A stretch of 64,000 bases of DNA from Sphingobium sp. AS12 (GCF_019097845.1 NZ_JAHRGM010000002.1:62001-126000); one strand, 5' to 3'. Counted from the first letter of the stretch, positions 1 through 9,563 are shown. Notes: generated by a model not told the origin, from the sequence alone. A program made the numbers and translations.

Positions 1-207
1 ATGCTGGCCGAGCCGGTCGATCATGTTTTCACCCATTTCTCACTGGCGTTGGCCGTCCACACGACCCATGTGGGGGAGGATCATGCCCCGTCCGGTGCGG
101 GCGAATGGTGGCCGGTCGCGCGCATTGCCGATGCGGGGCTGCCCACTTTATTTGCCCGCGCGGCGCAGGCGGTGTTGAAGGAGAAGGATGCGGATGCACG
201 GCACTGA
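1..207 (+). CDS. mutY: A/G-specific adenine glycosylase MutY, C-terminal fragment
   Basis: The reading frame is open at the window edge, so only about the last 68 residues are present. They contain HVFTHFSL, the conserved strand of the Nudix-like C-terminal domain that MutY uses to recognise 8-oxoguanine opposite adenine, followed by a WWP-type segment. The Fe-S and glycosylase domains lie outside the window. The next gene (nudC) starts inside this one with a 20-nt overlap, so the two are probably co-transcribed; both act on oxidised or redox nucleotides. The identification rests on the C-terminal motif alone. Confidence 0.75.
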   Translation: MLAEPVDHVFTHFSLALAVHTTHVGEDHAPSGAGEWWPVARIADAGLPTLFARAAQAVLKEKDADARH

Positions 208-1111
208 CCCCCGGCTGGACGATCCGCCCGGCTTCGTCGGCGGCACGCTCGACCGCGTCGATCATATCCGCACCAACCCTGCACTGCTGGCGCAGACCTT
301 CGCTGATCCGGCGGCGCGGCTGCTGGTGCTGGACGGGCTGGAGCCGGTGGAGGTTGATGGCGCGCTGGTGCTGGAGCCGATCGAGGCTGACGCGAGGGTC
401 GAGGATCATGTGCTGCTGGGGCTAGATCCGGCGGGGCGGCCTATATTTGCTGAACTGCTGGTCGAGTTGACGAGTGGTTTCGGTGCGACACCGCGTAGCC
501 GGGCGCTGGCAGGGCAGGTGTCGGCGCAGGAACTGGCGCTCTATGGCACGGCGCGCAGTCTGCTGCATTGGCATGTCCGCCACCGATTCTGTGCGGTGTG
601 TGGGGGGAGGACTGGTCCGGTCAAGGCGGGCTGGGCGCGCCAGTGCGGGGCATGTCAGGCGGAACATTTCCCGCGCGTGGACCCGGTGTCGATCATGCTG
701 GCGGAATATGAGGGCAAGGTGTTGCTGGGTCGTCAGCACGCCTGGCCACCGGGTCGCTATTCGGCGCTGGCGGGCTTTATCGAGCCGGGCGAGACGATCG
801 AGGAAGCGGTCGCGCGCGAATTGTTCGAGGAAGCGGGCATCCGCGTCCATGACGTGCGCTATGTGATGAGCCAGCCATGGCCCTTCCCATCGTCGCTGAT
901 GATCGCCTGTATCGCGCAGGCGACCGGCGACGCGCTGAGCCTGGACGCGACCGAGATTGAGGACGCTTTCTGGTGTGATGCCGATGGCGTGCGCGCGGCG
1001 ATGGCGGGGGAGCCGGACGCGCCCTTCATCGCGCCGCCGCGCATGGCGGTGGCCTGGCACCTGCTCGACCGCTGGCTGGCGGGCGTTGCCCCGCGCGAGC
1101 CAAGCGCGTAA
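188..1111 (+). CDS. nudC: NAD(+) diphosphatase NudC (Nudix hydrolase, zinc ribbon)
   Basis: A 307-residue protein with the full NudC layout: a variable N-terminal domain, a four-cysteine zinc ribbon (Cys135, Cys138, Cys153, Cys156), a Nudix box at about residues 196-218 (GFIEPGE...RELFEEAGI), and the NudC signature SQPWPFPSS near residue 228. That signature separates NADH/deNADding enzymes from other Nudix hydrolases. The family hydrolyses NAD(H) to NMN(H) plus AMP and can remove NAD caps from RNA. The ATG at 188 overlaps mutY; an in-frame ATG at 194 is the alternative start. Cytoplasmic. Confidence 0.93.
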   Translation: MRMHGTDPRLDDPPGFVGGTLDRVDHIRTNPALLAQTFADPAARLLVLDGLEPVEVDGALVLEPIEADARVEDHVLLGLDPAGRPIFAELLVELTSGFGATPRSRALAGQVSAQELALYGTARSLLHWHVRHRFCAVCGGRTGPVKAGWARQCGACQAEHFPRVDPVSIMLAEYEGKVLLGRQHAWPPGRYSALAGFIEPGETIEEAVARELFEEAGIRVHDVRYVMSQPWPFPSSLMIACIAQATGDALSLDATEIEDAFWCDADGVRAAMAGEPDAPFIAPPRMAVAWHLLDRWLAGVAPREPSA

Positions 1112-1153
1112 GGCCGGTCACTCCATATATCGTTTCGGGAATAGCTTGCCTCC

Positions 1154-2500
1154 ATGCTCAGCCTAGAAGAAGCCCAGTCGCGCGCGCAGGATCTGGTGAG
1201 CGCCGCGCGCAAGGCGGGAGCGGATGCAGCCGACGCCATTTATGCCTGCAACGCATCAACCAACGTATCGGTGCGGCTGGGGGCGCTGGAGGATGTCGAA
1301 CGGTCCGAGGGCGAGGAAATCGGCCTGCGCGTGTTCATCGGGAACCGGTCGGCCAGCATTTCCGCGTCCGACATGAATCCCGCGACGCTTGGGACGTTGG
1401 TTGATCGCGCAGTGGCGATGGCGCGCGAGGCACCTGAAGATCCCTATGCGGGCCTGGCCCCGCAGGACAGGCTGATGAAGAAGCGCCCGCCAGCGCTGGA
1501 CCTGACCGACAGCGAGGAGCCGGAACCCGCCGCGCTCCGCGAACGCGCGCTGGTGGCTGAGGAGGCTGCGCGCGCCGTGCCGGGCATCACCAACAGCGAA
1601 GGCGGCGGCGCGTCGAGCGGGCGCAGCCAGGTGGCGTTGGCGACCAGCCATGGCTTTGCCGGTGCCTACGGCGCGACCAGCCACTCGACCTGGGCCAGCG
1701 TATTGGCAGGCAGCGGCGCAGACATGCAGCGCGACTATGCCAGCCATAATGTGCGCCATCTGGAGGATCTGGACGATGCCGAGGCGATCGGCGTGCGGGC
1801 GGGCCAGCGGGCAGTGGCGCGGCTGAAACCGGTCAAGGTCGATAGCGGGGTCATGCCGGTGATTTTTGATCCGCGCATCGGCTCCAGCCTGTTGGGGCAT
1901 CTGATTGGTGGCATGGTCGGCCCAGCGATTGCGCGGCGGTCGAGCTTCCTGCTCGAATCGCTGGGCGAGGCGCTGTTTGACGCGGGCGTGACCATCATCG
2001 ACGATCCGCTGCTGGTGCGCGGCCTTAGATCGCGCCCGTTCGATGGCGAGGGGCTGCCGGTCGAACGGCGCGCGCTGATCGACAAGGGGGTGCTGACCGG
2101 ATGGCTGATGGACAGCGCGTCGGCGCGGCAATTGGGGCAGGAGCCAACCGGCCATGCCAGCCGGGGCGGGAGCGGCGCGCCGGGCGTCAGCATTACCAAC
2201 GTCCATATGGAAGCGGGCAGCATATCGCCGGGCGACCTGATGGCGGACGTGAAGCGCGGCATCTATGTCACCGAACTGATCGGTATGGGCGTCAATGGCG
2301 TCACCGGCGATTATAGCCGGGGGGCGGCGGGCTTTCTGATCGAAAATGGCGCGGTGGCCCATGCCGTGTCGGAAATCACGATTGCCAGCAATCTGAAGGC
2401 GATGTTCAAATCGCTCGTCCCCGCCAACGACCTGCATTTCCGCTATGCGATGAACGTGCCGACGCTGCGCGTCGACGGGATGACCGTTGCCGGGGGCTGA
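1154..2500 (+). CDS. pmbA: TldD/PmbA family metallopeptidase, TldE/PmbA-like subunit
   Basis: A 448-residue protein with the N-terminal TldD/PmbA fold (LGALEDVERSEGEEIGLRVF) and the C-terminal domain with SLLGHLIGGMVGPAIARRSSF and MGVNGVTGDYSRGAAGF. It lacks the HExxxH zinc motif of TldD, which is what the TldE/PmbA partner normally looks like. In other bacteria the TldD/TldE heterodimer degrades unfolded peptides and matures microcin B17 or removes leader peptides from RiPPs. No tldD partner is in the window. It overlaps the downstream phosphatase gene by 14 nt, indicating co-transcription. Confidence 0.88.
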   Translation: MLSLEEAQSRAQDLVSAARKAGADAADAIYACNASTNVSVRLGALEDVERSEGEEIGLRVFIGNRSASISASDMNPATLGTLVDRAVAMAREAPEDPYAGLAPQDRLMKKRPPALDLTDSEEPEPAALRERALVAEEAARAVPGITNSEGGGASSGRSQVALATSHGFAGAYGATSHSTWASVLAGSGADMQRDYASHNVRHLEDLDDAEAIGVRAGQRAVARLKPVKVDSGVMPVIFDPRIGSSLLGHLIGGMVGPAIARRSSFLLESLGEALFDAGVTIIDDPLLVRGLRSRPFDGEGLPVERRALIDKGVLTGWLMDSASARQLGQEPTGHASRGGSGAPGVSITNVHMEAGSISPGDLMADVKRGIYVTELIGMGVNGVTGDYSRGAAGFLIENGAVAHAVSEITIASNLKAMFKSLVPANDLHFRYAMNVPTLRVDGMTVAGG

Positions 2501-3281
2501 ACTGGATCTGCGCGCCATCGTGGCGGCCGTGTCGGACGCGGCCGATCATGCGCTAACGCTGTGGGCAGGTGGCGAGACGCGCGTGCGCCAGTGGGAAAAA
2601 GTGCCCGGCCACCCGGTGTGCGAGGCTGATCTGGAAGTGGACGGCCTGCTGCGCGCATCGCTGGGCGCGATCGATCCGGGCGCGGGATGGCTGTCGGAGG
2701 AGACGGCGGATACCGTGCATCGGCTGGGCGTGTCGCGGGTGTGGGTGGTCGATCCGATCGACGGCACGCGCGATTATCTGCGCGGGCGACCCGGATGGGC
2801 GGTGTCGGTCGCGCTGGTGGAGGATGGCGCGGTGCGGCTGGGTATATTGGCAGCACCCGCTCGCAACGAATATTGGATCGCGCAGGCCGGGCAGGGCGCG
2901 ACGCGCAACGGGCGGACTCTTCGTGCTGGTTCGCGCGATGCTCTGGCGGGCGCGCGGGTGCCGGCCGAACAATTGCCGCGCATCGACCGTGATCTGGTGA
3001 CGGTGGAAAAGCCCAACAGCATCGCGCTGCGCATGGCGATGGTTGCGGCGGACGAGGCCGATCTGGTCGCCACGGTGCGCTGGGGCAATGAGTGGGACAT
3101 CGCCGCCGCCGCGATCATATGTCAGGAGGCGGGCGCTATGGTGACCGATGCGCTGGGCGATCCGTTGCTGTTCAACCGGCCCCGACCGACCGCCTTTGGC
3201 CTGCTCTGCGCAGCGCCCGGCATCCACGCTGCCGCCACCGAACGACTGGCGCCGCGCGCGCGGGAGATATTGGGCGGTTAA
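2487..3281 (+). CDS. Inositol monophosphatase family protein (CysQ/IMPase-like)
   Basis: A 264-residue member of the Li+-sensitive, Mg2+-dependent phosphatase superfamily. Metal-binding motifs are visible: LSEET at about residue 69 and WVVDPIDGTRDYLRG at about residue 89, followed by a C-terminal EWDIAAAAIICQEAG. The substrate could be inositol phosphate, 3'(2')-phosphoadenosine 5'-phosphate (CysQ role) or a histidinol/sugar phosphate; the sequence alone does not decide. The start is the TTG at 2487, inside the end of the pmbA-like gene; a downstream GTG is possible. Its stop overlaps the stop of the convergent SGNH hydrolase through a shared TTAA. Confidence 0.82.
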   Translation: MPGAELDLRAIVAAVSDAADHALTLWAGGETRVRQWEKVPGHPVCEADLEVDGLLRASLGAIDPGAGWLSEETADTVHRLGVSRVWVVDPIDGTRDYLRGRPGWAVSVALVEDGAVRLGILAAPARNEYWIAQAGQGATRNGRTLRAGSRDALAGARVPAEQLPRIDRDLVTVEKPNSIALRMAMVAADEADLVATVRWGNEWDIAAAAIICQEAGAMVTDALGDPLLFNRPRPTAFGLLCAAPGIHAAATERLAPRAREILGG

Positions 3282-3994
3282 GTGCAACTGCGCAGCGTAT
3301 CGGTGGGCAGGATTTGCTTCAGGCGATGGCGCACGACGTCGGCCCAGATATGATAGCCCTGCGCATTCATGTGGACGCCGTCCGGTTGATAATTGTCCCC
3401 AAGCTGGCCGTCCTTGAGCAATGGCGACGTGATGTCGGCATAGAAGCTTGCGGGCATATGCGGGATCAGCCGCTGGGCGGCGGCGTTGAACAGGCGCTGA
3501 TCCGGCAGGCTGGCGGCGCGACCGGGGCTGGGTTTCATCGACAACACAAGCACCGGCAGATCGCCGAATTTTTGGCGGCGCATGTCGAGGAAGGCGGCAA
3601 GCTGGCGGATGATGGTGCGCACGGGAACGCCGGTGGCGATGTCATTTTCCCCCGCATAGAGGATGATCGCACGGGGGTGACCATCGGCGGGGTCGATATG
3701 GGCGAAGCGCGGCAGAATGTCGACAAAAGTCGCGCTGTTGATGCCGCGATTATGGGCGATCCACGGGGCCATGTCGCGATCGAGGCTGGTCCAGCGGTGG
3801 ACCGAGCTGCTGCCCACGAACCAGAGGGTGCAGTTGCCCTGACGGTTGGCATCATCAGGCAGGACCATATTGGCTTCGCGATAGCGTGTGACGAGCATCC
3901 AGCTGCCGACAATCAGGCCGAACACGGCCAGCGCCACTGCCAGCTTGGCCAGGGGCGATGCGTTGAGGCTAGTCAAAGGGCGCTTATCCGTCAT
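3278..3994 (-). CDS. Membrane-anchored SGNH/GDSL-type hydrolase
   Basis: A 238-residue protein with one N-terminal transmembrane helix (LAKLAVALAVFGLIVGSWML) and an extracytoplasmic SGNH domain: block I GSSSVHRW with the likely nucleophile serine, the GEND block (Gly-Asn equivalents), and DGVHMNAQGY with the catalytic Asp and His. The family includes lipid and carbohydrate esterases. The start at 3994 is chosen because a GGACGG-type ribosome site precedes it; the frame is open to 4096. It is divergent from a membrane acyltransferase, so the pair may set or edit an O-acyl group on an envelope glycan. That functional link is inference. Confidence 0.78.
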   Translation of the reverse strand: MTDKRPLTSLNASPLAKLAVALAVFGLIVGSWMLVTRYREANMVLPDDANRQGNCTLWFVGSSSVHRWTSLDRDMAPWIAHNRGINSATFVDILPRFAHIDPADGHPRAIILYAGENDIATGVPVRTIIRQLAAFLDMRRQKFGDLPVLVLSMKPSPGRAASLPDQRLFNAAAQRLIPHMPASFYADITSPLLKDGQLGDNYQPDGVHMNAQGYHIWADVVRHRLKQILPTDTLRSCT

Positions 3995-4132
3995 CCCGTC
4001 CAGTCTTAGCGCATTTGCCGGCGCGGAAAAGCCACCGTAAAGGGACGCGGTAGCGCCTTGTTTACCCTGATGGTTAATTGGAAGGCAGCAGTCCATGCGC
4101 TAACTCCATGATCGGGGACATGGGGTTATCAT

Positions 4133-5095
4133 GTGACGAAAAATCCGTCGGTGGACCTGCTCAAGGGTGCGCTGATCATATTGGTCATGGCCGGACATTC
4201 CATGGAACTGACGCAACAGCATCATCTGGCGCTGTGGGTCGGGGCGGGCTTTCGTATGCCGTTGATGATCGGCATTTCAGGCTACCTGCTCAATGTGACA
4301 CGAACCCGGAACGACCCGCCGGAGCGGATGTTTGGCCGTTATGGCAGCCGGATGCTGCTGCCATGGGCCGTGGCGCTATTGGTCTATATATTGGTCAGTG
4401 GCTGGCAGATCAGCTGGACGTTGCCGATCGAGCTGCTGCTGCACCCGCCCTTCCACCTCTGGTATGTGCCGGTGCTGTTCTTCCTGATCCTGGTGACGCG
4501 GCTGGTGCCTTTGTCGCCGCTCCTGTTGCTGGCGATCGGTACGCCAGTCAGTTTGGCGACCATGTATAGTTTCGGGCTGAACCATGGCGTCGTCGGCGTC
4601 AGCCTGTTGTCGCCCGATAGTCGCTTCCTGCGCTATCCGGTCTATTTCTTCTTCGGGATGCTGATGGCGGAGCGGGGATTGCCGACCCGCTATCTGGGGG
4701 TGACGCTGCTGCTGGGCGCGCTGGGCATGGGGTGGTGGAGCGCACTCTATGGCAGCGAAAACGGTCTGGCCTTTGTGCCTGCCCGGTTGCTGATGTGCCT
4801 GGGGCTGATCGCGCTGCTGCCTCAGCTGTCGGCGCTGCGCCTGTCATTTGGACCGCTCAATGCGGTCGGGCGGGACAGCCTGTTCTTCTATCTATGGCAC
4901 CCGTTGGCGATGGCGGCGGTCATGTTGGCGGGCGCGGGTGCGCTTCCCACGTTGGCGCTGTCCATCCTGCTGCTGGCGATCGCCAGCAGGTGGTCGGCGC
5001 GCAATGCGCTGGTTCAGAGGCTCGTTGGCAGTGCGGCGGCAGTGCGTCCGGCGTCAGCGTCGATGGGGCAAGCACCGGTTCCGGCCAGCGCCTGA
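4133..5095 (+). CDS. Acyltransferase family 3 membrane protein (OafA/WecH-like)
   Basis: A 320-residue polytopic protein with about ten hydrophobic helices. The N-terminal segment VDLLKGALIILVMAGHSME carries the conserved His of the acyltransferase-3 family, and a conserved Arg/Phe region follows (FRMPLMIGISGYLL). Such proteins transfer acetyl or other acyl groups to extracytoplasmic sugars, glucans or antibiotics. The start is the GTG at 4133; the overlapping ATG at 4131 is in another frame. It is divergently arranged with the SGNH hydrolase at 3278-3994, with 138 nt between them. Confidence 0.82.
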   Translation: MTKNPSVDLLKGALIILVMAGHSMELTQQHHLALWVGAGFRMPLMIGISGYLLNVTRTRNDPPERMFGRYGSRMLLPWAVALLVYILVSGWQISWTLPIELLLHPPFHLWYVPVLFFLILVTRLVPLSPLLLLAIGTPVSLATMYSFGLNHGVVGVSLLSPDSRFLRYPVYFFFGMLMAERGLPTRYLGVTLLLGALGMGWWSALYGSENGLAFVPARLLMCLGLIALLPQLSALRLSFGPLNAVGRDSLFFYLWHPLAMAAVMLAGAGALPTLALSILLLAIASRWSARNALVQRLVGSAAAVRPASASMGQAPVPASA

Positions 5096-5099
5096 CCGG

Positions 5100-5639
5100 T
5101 CAGAGCTTGCCATATTTGGCTTCGAAGCCGGCAATGTCGCCTGCCGCGAGATATTTGGCCTGATCGATCCACTGGTCGCGGACCGGACGGCCTTTGAAAT
5201 TGCCGAGTTTCGCGTCGATCGCGGCCAGGTCCGTGTCGGTCCAGGCGGCGATTTGGGCGAAGCGGGTGATGCCGAGCTCAATCAGCAATGTCCTGAGCTT
5301 TGGCCCCACGCCTTTGAGGCGGAGCAGGTCGTCCTCGCCTTCCGGTGCAGCCGTGACGGCGGGTGACACAGGCACGGGTTCGTGTGCCGGTGTCGGTTCG
5401 ACTGCGACGGGGGCGATTGGCGCGGTGACGGGGGCCTCGGCTTCGACCGGCACGACGACGGGGGCAGCGGGCACCGGCTCCACAAAGGCGACAGGTGGGG
5501 TTTCGGCGGGCGGGGTTGGCGCGATGTCCTGCATAACGTCCTGGGCCTTGCCCCTGCCGGACAACAGAAAGACGAGGCCGATGATGACCAGCAGCCCGAT
5601 CAGCAGCCACAGGCCATAGTCCATGAAAAATTCCTGCAT
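5100..5639 (-). CDS. Membrane-anchored helix-hairpin-helix protein
   Basis: A 179-residue protein in three parts. The N-terminal transmembrane helix is at about residues 9-26 (LWLLIGLLVIIGLVFLLSG). A Pro/Ala/Val-rich spacer covers residues 40-98. A C-terminal HhH-like domain begins LLRLKGVGPKLRTLLIELGI, followed by FKGRPVRDQWIDQAKYLA. The last part resembles the helix-hairpin-helix module appended to NuoE-like proteins and stand-alone small proteins in alphaproteobacteria. No catalytic residues are evident. The low-complexity spacer suggests the HhH domain is held away from the membrane. Function unknown; convergent with the acyltransferase gene (4 nt apart). Confidence 0.7.
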   Translation of the reverse strand: MQEFFMDYGLWLLIGLLVIIGLVFLLSGRGKAQDVMQDIAPTPPAETPPVAFVEPVPAAPVVVPVEAEAPVTAPIAPVAVEPTPAHEPVPVSPAVTAAPEGEDDLLRLKGVGPKLRTLLIELGITRFAQIAAWTDTDLAAIDAKLGNFKGRPVRDQWIDQAKYLAAGDIAGFEAKYGKL

Positions 5640-5704
5640 CGCGCGTCGCCTTTCGTGAATATGCCGTCGCTATCTAGGGCTGTGTCGCCCCGCTCGGCAA
5701 GGCT

Positions 5705-6982
5705 TCATGCCTGTTCGCGGGCGACTTCGCGCCAGCCAATGTCGCGGCGGCAGAAGCCGGTGGGGAAGTCGATCGCATCGACCGCGGCATAGGCCGCCGC
5801 CTGCGCCGCGCCGACCGTATCGCCGGTTGCGGTCACATTGAGGACGCGACCGCCATTGGCGACCAGCGTGCCGTCCTGATCCGCGGTTCCGGCGTGGAAC
5901 ACGAGCGCGCCACCGGCCTGCGCCGCGTCGATGCCGCTGATTGCGCCACCCTTGTCCGGGGTGCCGGGATAGCCATTGGCGGCCATGACGATGGTGAGCG
6001 CGGTGCGGCTCGCCAGCTCGACCGGACCTTGGGCTTCCAGCGTCCCCTGCGCGACGCTGAGCAGCAGGTCGACCAGATCGCCGTCGAAGCGCATCATCAG
6101 CACCTGACATTCCGGGTCGCCAAAGCGGGCATTATATTCGATCAGCTTGGGGCCCTGATCGGTCAGCATCAGCCCGGCATAGAGGACGCCGGAATAGGGC
6201 ATCCCTTCCGTCGCCATGGTGGCGACCGTAGGCTTGATGATCGTTTCGATGACCTGGGCTTCCAGCTCAGGGGTCAGGACGCGGGCCGGGCTATAGGCAC
6301 CCATGCCGCCGGTATTGGGTCCGGTATCGCCATCGCCTACGCGCTTGTGATCCTGCGCCGATCCGAAGGGCAGGATGGCGGTGCCGTCGGTCAGCGCGAA
6401 GAAGCTGGCTTCCTCGCCGGCCATGAATTCTTCCAGCACCACTTCCTCGCCCGCAGCGCCGAACGCGCCGGAGAACATGGTGTCGAGTGCTTCGAGCGCC
6501 TCGTCACGGGTTTCGGCGATGATCACACCTTTGCCCGCGGCCAGACCATCGGCCTTGATCACGACCGGCAGCGCGAAATCGTCGAGCGCGGCAATCGCGC
6601 CATCCTTGCTGGTGACGCGGACATAGGCGGCGGTCGGAATGTTCGCGCGTTTGCACAGATCCTTGGTAAAGCCCTTGGACCCTTCGAGCTGGGCGGCTTT
6701 CTTGTTCGGGCCGAACACCGGCACGCCCATGGTGCGCAGATTGTCGGCGAGGCCATCGACCAGCGGCGCTTCCGGGCCGATGACGACCAGGCCGATCGAA
6801 TGGCGGGTGCAGAAATCCAGCACGGCGCGATGATCGGTTGCGGCGAGGTCGACCAATGTCGCGTGCTGGGCTATGCCGGGGTTGCCCGGCGCGGCGTAGA
6901 GCGTATCGAGCCGGGGCGATTGCGCCAGCTTCCACGCCAGCGCATGTTCACGGCCGCCGCCGCCAAGCAAAAGGATGTTCAT
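5705..6982 (-). CDS. purD: Phosphoribosylamine--glycine ligase (GAR synthetase) PurD
   Basis: A 425-residue ATP-grasp enzyme that joins glycine to 5-phosphoribosylamine in de novo purine synthesis. Visible features are the N-terminal [19 protein letters not shown], the PGNPG motif, the ATP-grasp core ([11 protein letters not shown]) and [14 protein letters not shown] near the metal/ATP site (reads YNARFGDPE here). The start is set at 6982, the family-typical MNILLL start; the frame extends three codons further. The 5' end overlaps the divergent xseA start, so the promoter of each gene must lie within the other coding region or in very short shared DNA. Confidence 0.96.
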   Translation of the reverse strand: MNILLLGGGGREHALAWKLAQSPRLDTLYAAPGNPGIAQHATLVDLAATDHRAVLDFCTRHSIGLVVIGPEAPLVDGLADNLRTMGVPVFGPNKKAAQLEGSKGFTKDLCKRANIPTAAYVRVTSKDGAIAALDDFALPVVIKADGLAAGKGVIIAETRDEALEALDTMFSGAFGAAGEEVVLEEFMAGEEASFFALTDGTAILPFGSAQDHKRVGDGDTGPNTGGMGAYSPARVLTPELEAQVIETIIKPTVATMATEGMPYSGVLYAGLMLTDQGPKLIEYNARFGDPECQVLMMRFDGDLVDLLLSVAQGTLEAQGPVELASRTALTIVMAANGYPGTPDKGGAISGIDAAQAGGALVFHAGTADQDGTLVANGGRVLNVTATGDTVGAAQAAAYAAVDAIDFPTGFCRRDIGWREVAREQA

Positions 6983-8486
6983 GTCGCCCATGTCCCCGGA
7001 ATATGATGCCTATGACAGTTCGGGCCGCCTGTTAGCGGAGGAACGGGCGGGCGACAACGCGCCGCCGCTGTCCGTCAGCGAATTGTCGGGGTTGCTCAAG
7101 CGCACGGTGGAGGATCGCTTCGGCCATGTCCGGCTGCGCGGTGAGATTTCCGGCTTCAAGCGGGCGGCGTCCGGGCATCTCTATCTGGCGCTGAAAGACG
7201 ATAATGCCGTGCTGGACGGGGTGATGTGGAAGGGCGGGGCGCAGCGGCTGGCCTTTGCGCCGCAGGACGGGGTGGAGGTGATCGCGACCGGCAAGCTGAC
7301 CACCTATCCCGGCCGGTCCAAATATCAGATCGTCATCGAGCGGATGGAATTGGCGGGCGAAGGCGCGCTGATGGCGTTGCTGGAGAAGCTGAAAGCGAAA
7401 CTGGCGGGCGAGGGGCTGTTCGCAGCGGAGCGCAAGCGGCGGCTGCCCTTCCTGCCGCGCACCATCGGCGTCGTGACGTCGCCCACGGGCGCTGTGATTC
7501 GCGATATCTTGCACCGGCTGGCGGATCGCTGCCCGACCGATGTGCTGGTCTGGCCGGTATTGGTGCAGGGGCAGGGGTCTGCCGAACAGATTGCGCGGGC
7601 GGTGCGCGGGTTCAGCGCGATGGAAGCGGGCGGGCCGCTGCCCCGGCCCGATCTGGTGATCGTGGCGCGCGGGGGCGGGTCGATCGAGGATCTGTGGAGC
7701 TTCAACGAGGAAATCGTCGTGCGGGCGGTCGCCGACTGTTCGATCCCGATCATATCGGCGGTCGGGCATGAAACCGATACGACGCTGTGCGACTATGCCG
7801 CCGACATGCGCGCGCCAACTCCAACGGCGGCGGCGGAAATGGCGGTGCCGGTGCGGGCGGAGCTACTGGCGGGCTTGAGCGAAATGGGCCTGCGCGCCGG
7901 GCGCGCGGTGCGACGCGGGGCGGGGCAGGCGAAGGAAAGGCTGGAGATGCAGGCACGGCTGATGCCGACGCCGGATATGTTGCTGGCGCCGCAGCGGCAG
8001 CGGCTAGACCAACTGTCCGACGCGCTGGGTAGCGGCTTGCGGCACCGGATTGCGGATGCGCGCGGGCAATTGGGGCAAGCCGGTGGCGCGTTGCGGCCCG
8101 CGCTGCTCCAGCAATATCTTGCACGCGCGACCGAGCGGCTGGACCGGTTGCGCCCGCGCCCGGACTATCTGGCGCGGGTCTATCGCGATCGGGCGACGGC
8201 GCTCGACCGGGTGTCGCGCCATTTCGCCTCGCTCGACCCCGACCTGCCGCTGGCGCGGGGTTATGCGCGGGTGATGGCGGGGGCGCGACTGGTTCAGTCG
8301 GTCGCGGCAGCACAGGCGGCGGGCGCGGTGACTCTGCATTTCCGGGACGGGACGGTCGATGCCGCCGTTGGGCAAGGCGGGGCATCGCTTGAGAAGCCCG
8401 GCCCAGCCGCTATATCTGCTCCACCACGCCCAACGCGCAAAGCGCGCGGCGCGGACGACGTGCCGCAGCAGGATTTGTTTTCGTGA
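6981..8486 (+). CDS. xseA: Exodeoxyribonuclease VII large subunit XseA
   Basis: About 501 residues with an N-terminal OB fold ([33 protein letters not shown]...[10 protein letters not shown]) and the catalytic domain motifs [30 protein letters not shown] and [18 protein letters not shown] long helical coiled region precedes the C-terminus, as in the family. With XseB it degrades single-stranded DNA. Candidate starts are ATG 6975, 6981 and 6990; 6981 has AAAGG at a suitable distance, and 6990 gives the N-terminus most like relatives. The xseB gene is not in the window. It is followed 20 nt later by a DUF2093 gene, a conserved neighbour in this group. Confidence 0.94.
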   Translation: MSPMSPEYDAYDSSGRLLAEERAGDNAPPLSVSELSGLLKRTVEDRFGHVRLRGEISGFKRAASGHLYLALKDDNAVLDGVMWKGGAQRLAFAPQDGVEVIATGKLTTYPGRSKYQIVIERMELAGEGALMALLEKLKAKLAGEGLFAAERKRRLPFLPRTIGVVTSPTGAVIRDILHRLADRCPTDVLVWPVLVQGQGSAEQIARAVRGFSAMEAGGPLPRPDLVIVARGGGSIEDLWSFNEEIVVRAVADCSIPIISAVGHETDTTLCDYAADMRAPTPTAAAEMAVPVRAELLAGLSEMGLRAGRAVRRGAGQAKERLEMQARLMPTPDMLLAPQRQRLDQLSDALGSGLRHRIADARGQLGQAGGALRPALLQQYLARATERLDRLRPRPDYLARVYRDRATALDRVSRHFASLDPDLPLARGYARVMAGARLVQSVAAAQAAGAVTLHFRDGTVDAAVGQGGASLEKPGPAAISAPPRPTRKARGADDVPQQDLFS

Positions 8487-8506
8487 AGCGCCAGAAAGGC
8501 TGACAA

Positions 8507-8719
8507 ATGTTGATGTCCAACAGCGACCGTGTCGCCCGGCTCCATTATATGGCCTATAGTTTCCGCGTGTTGCAGGCGGGCGACCATGTGTTGTGCGCCG
8601 TGACGGGCCAGAAAATCGCGCTGGAAGATCTGCGCTACTGGAGCATCGCGCGGCAGGAGCCCTATGCCAATGCCGAAGCCTCCGCGCGGGCCGAGATCAA
8701 GGCGACCGGCGGGCGATGA
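8507..8719 (+). CDS. DUF2093 domain-containing small protein
   Basis: A 70-residue protein with no signal peptide. The sequence VLQAGDHVLCAVTGQKIALEDLRYWSIARQEPYANAEAS matches the DUF2093 pattern, found downstream of xseA in many alphaproteobacteria. Its single CxxTG-type segment might bind a ligand, but no function is established. ATG 8507 and ATG 8513 are both possible starts. Its TGA overlaps the ATG of the M23 peptidase (ATGA), so the two are translationally coupled and probably in one operon with xseA. Confidence 0.8.
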   Translation: MLMSNSDRVARLHYMAYSFRVLQAGDHVLCAVTGQKIALEDLRYWSIARQEPYANAEASARAEIKATGGR

Positions 8720-9558
8720 GGCGCTGGGCCGCAGCGCTGCTGCTGGCACTGGTGGGAGCCTCCGCACCTGCCGCCCCCGTGCAGACGCGGGCGAATTTCG
8801 TGATTGTCGGACCAGTGACACAGGGCGGGGCGCTGCTGGGGACCGTGCCGACCGGCACGGTGGCGCTGACGCTGGATGGCAAGTTGGTCCCGGTCGATGC
8901 CGACGGCCGGTTCCTGATCGCCTTCGATCGCGATGCCGGGCCGACCGCGCAACTGGTCGCCCGGCTGGCCGATGGCCGCGTGGTCGAGCGCCCGATCGCC
9001 ATTGCCCCCCGCGCTTGGCGGATCGAGCGGATCAATGCGCCGATGCGCCCGACCAAAAGCACCGAGGCGTTTCTGGCGCTGCGCAAACCGGAATTGGAAC
9101 AGATTGCCGCAGCGCGCACGTTGGTGACAGACGCCAAAGGCTGGCGGCAGCGCTTCATCTGGCCGCGTATCGGTCGTCTGTCCGGCCTGTTCGGATCGCA
9201 GCGTGTCTATCAGGGGACGCCGGGTGCCTATCATGGCGGGGTCGACATTGCAGGTGCGACCGGCGCGCCGGTGGTGGCACCGGCTGACGGGGTGGTGGTG
9301 CTGGCGGCGGCGGACAAGCCCTTCACGCTGGAGGGGCATTTATTGATGATCGACCATGGCCATGGCCTGGGCAGCGCCTTCCTCCATCTGTCGCGGATCG
9401 ACGTGAAGCCGGGCGATCATGTGGCGCAGGGGCAACGCATTGGCGCGGTCGGCGCGACCGGGCGCGCGACCGGGCCGCATCTCCATTGGGGGATGAAGTG
9501 GAATGACGCGCGGATCGACCCGCTGCTGCTTGCGGGACCGATGCCGAACGGGTTGTAG
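8716..9558 (+). CDS. M23 family metallopeptidase (LytM-type murein endopeptidase)
   Basis: A 280-residue secreted protein. The signal peptide is at residues 1-20 (AAALLLALVGASAPAA). An N-terminal beta-rich domain precedes the C-terminal LytM/M23 domain, which carries the zinc ligands in YHGGVDIAGATGAPV (His...Asp) and the HLH triplet in GPHLHWGMKW, plus the intervening HGHGLGSAFLHLS. All catalytic residues are present, so it should be an active peptidoglycan endopeptidase rather than an EnvC/NlpD-type regulator. The start is the ATG that overlaps the DUF2093 stop; a longer frame from 8593 would read through that gene and is rejected. Confidence 0.9.
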   Translation: MRRWAAALLLALVGASAPAAPVQTRANFVIVGPVTQGGALLGTVPTGTVALTLDGKLVPVDADGRFLIAFDRDAGPTAQLVARLADGRVVERPIAIAPRAWRIERINAPMRPTKSTEAFLALRKPELEQIAAARTLVTDAKGWRQRFIWPRIGRLSGLFGSQRVYQGTPGAYHGGVDIAGATGAPVVAPADGVVVLAAADKPFTLEGHLLMIDHGHGLGSAFLHLSRIDVKPGDHVAQGQRIGAVGATGRATGPHLHWGMKWNDARIDPLLLAGPMPNGL

Positions 9559-9563
9559 GCGCC

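Noticed and set aside
8593-8715. Extension of the M23 peptidase upstream of its signal peptide
   Set aside because: It would read through the DUF2093 gene in another frame. The ATG at 8716 begins a normal signal peptide and overlaps the previous stop.
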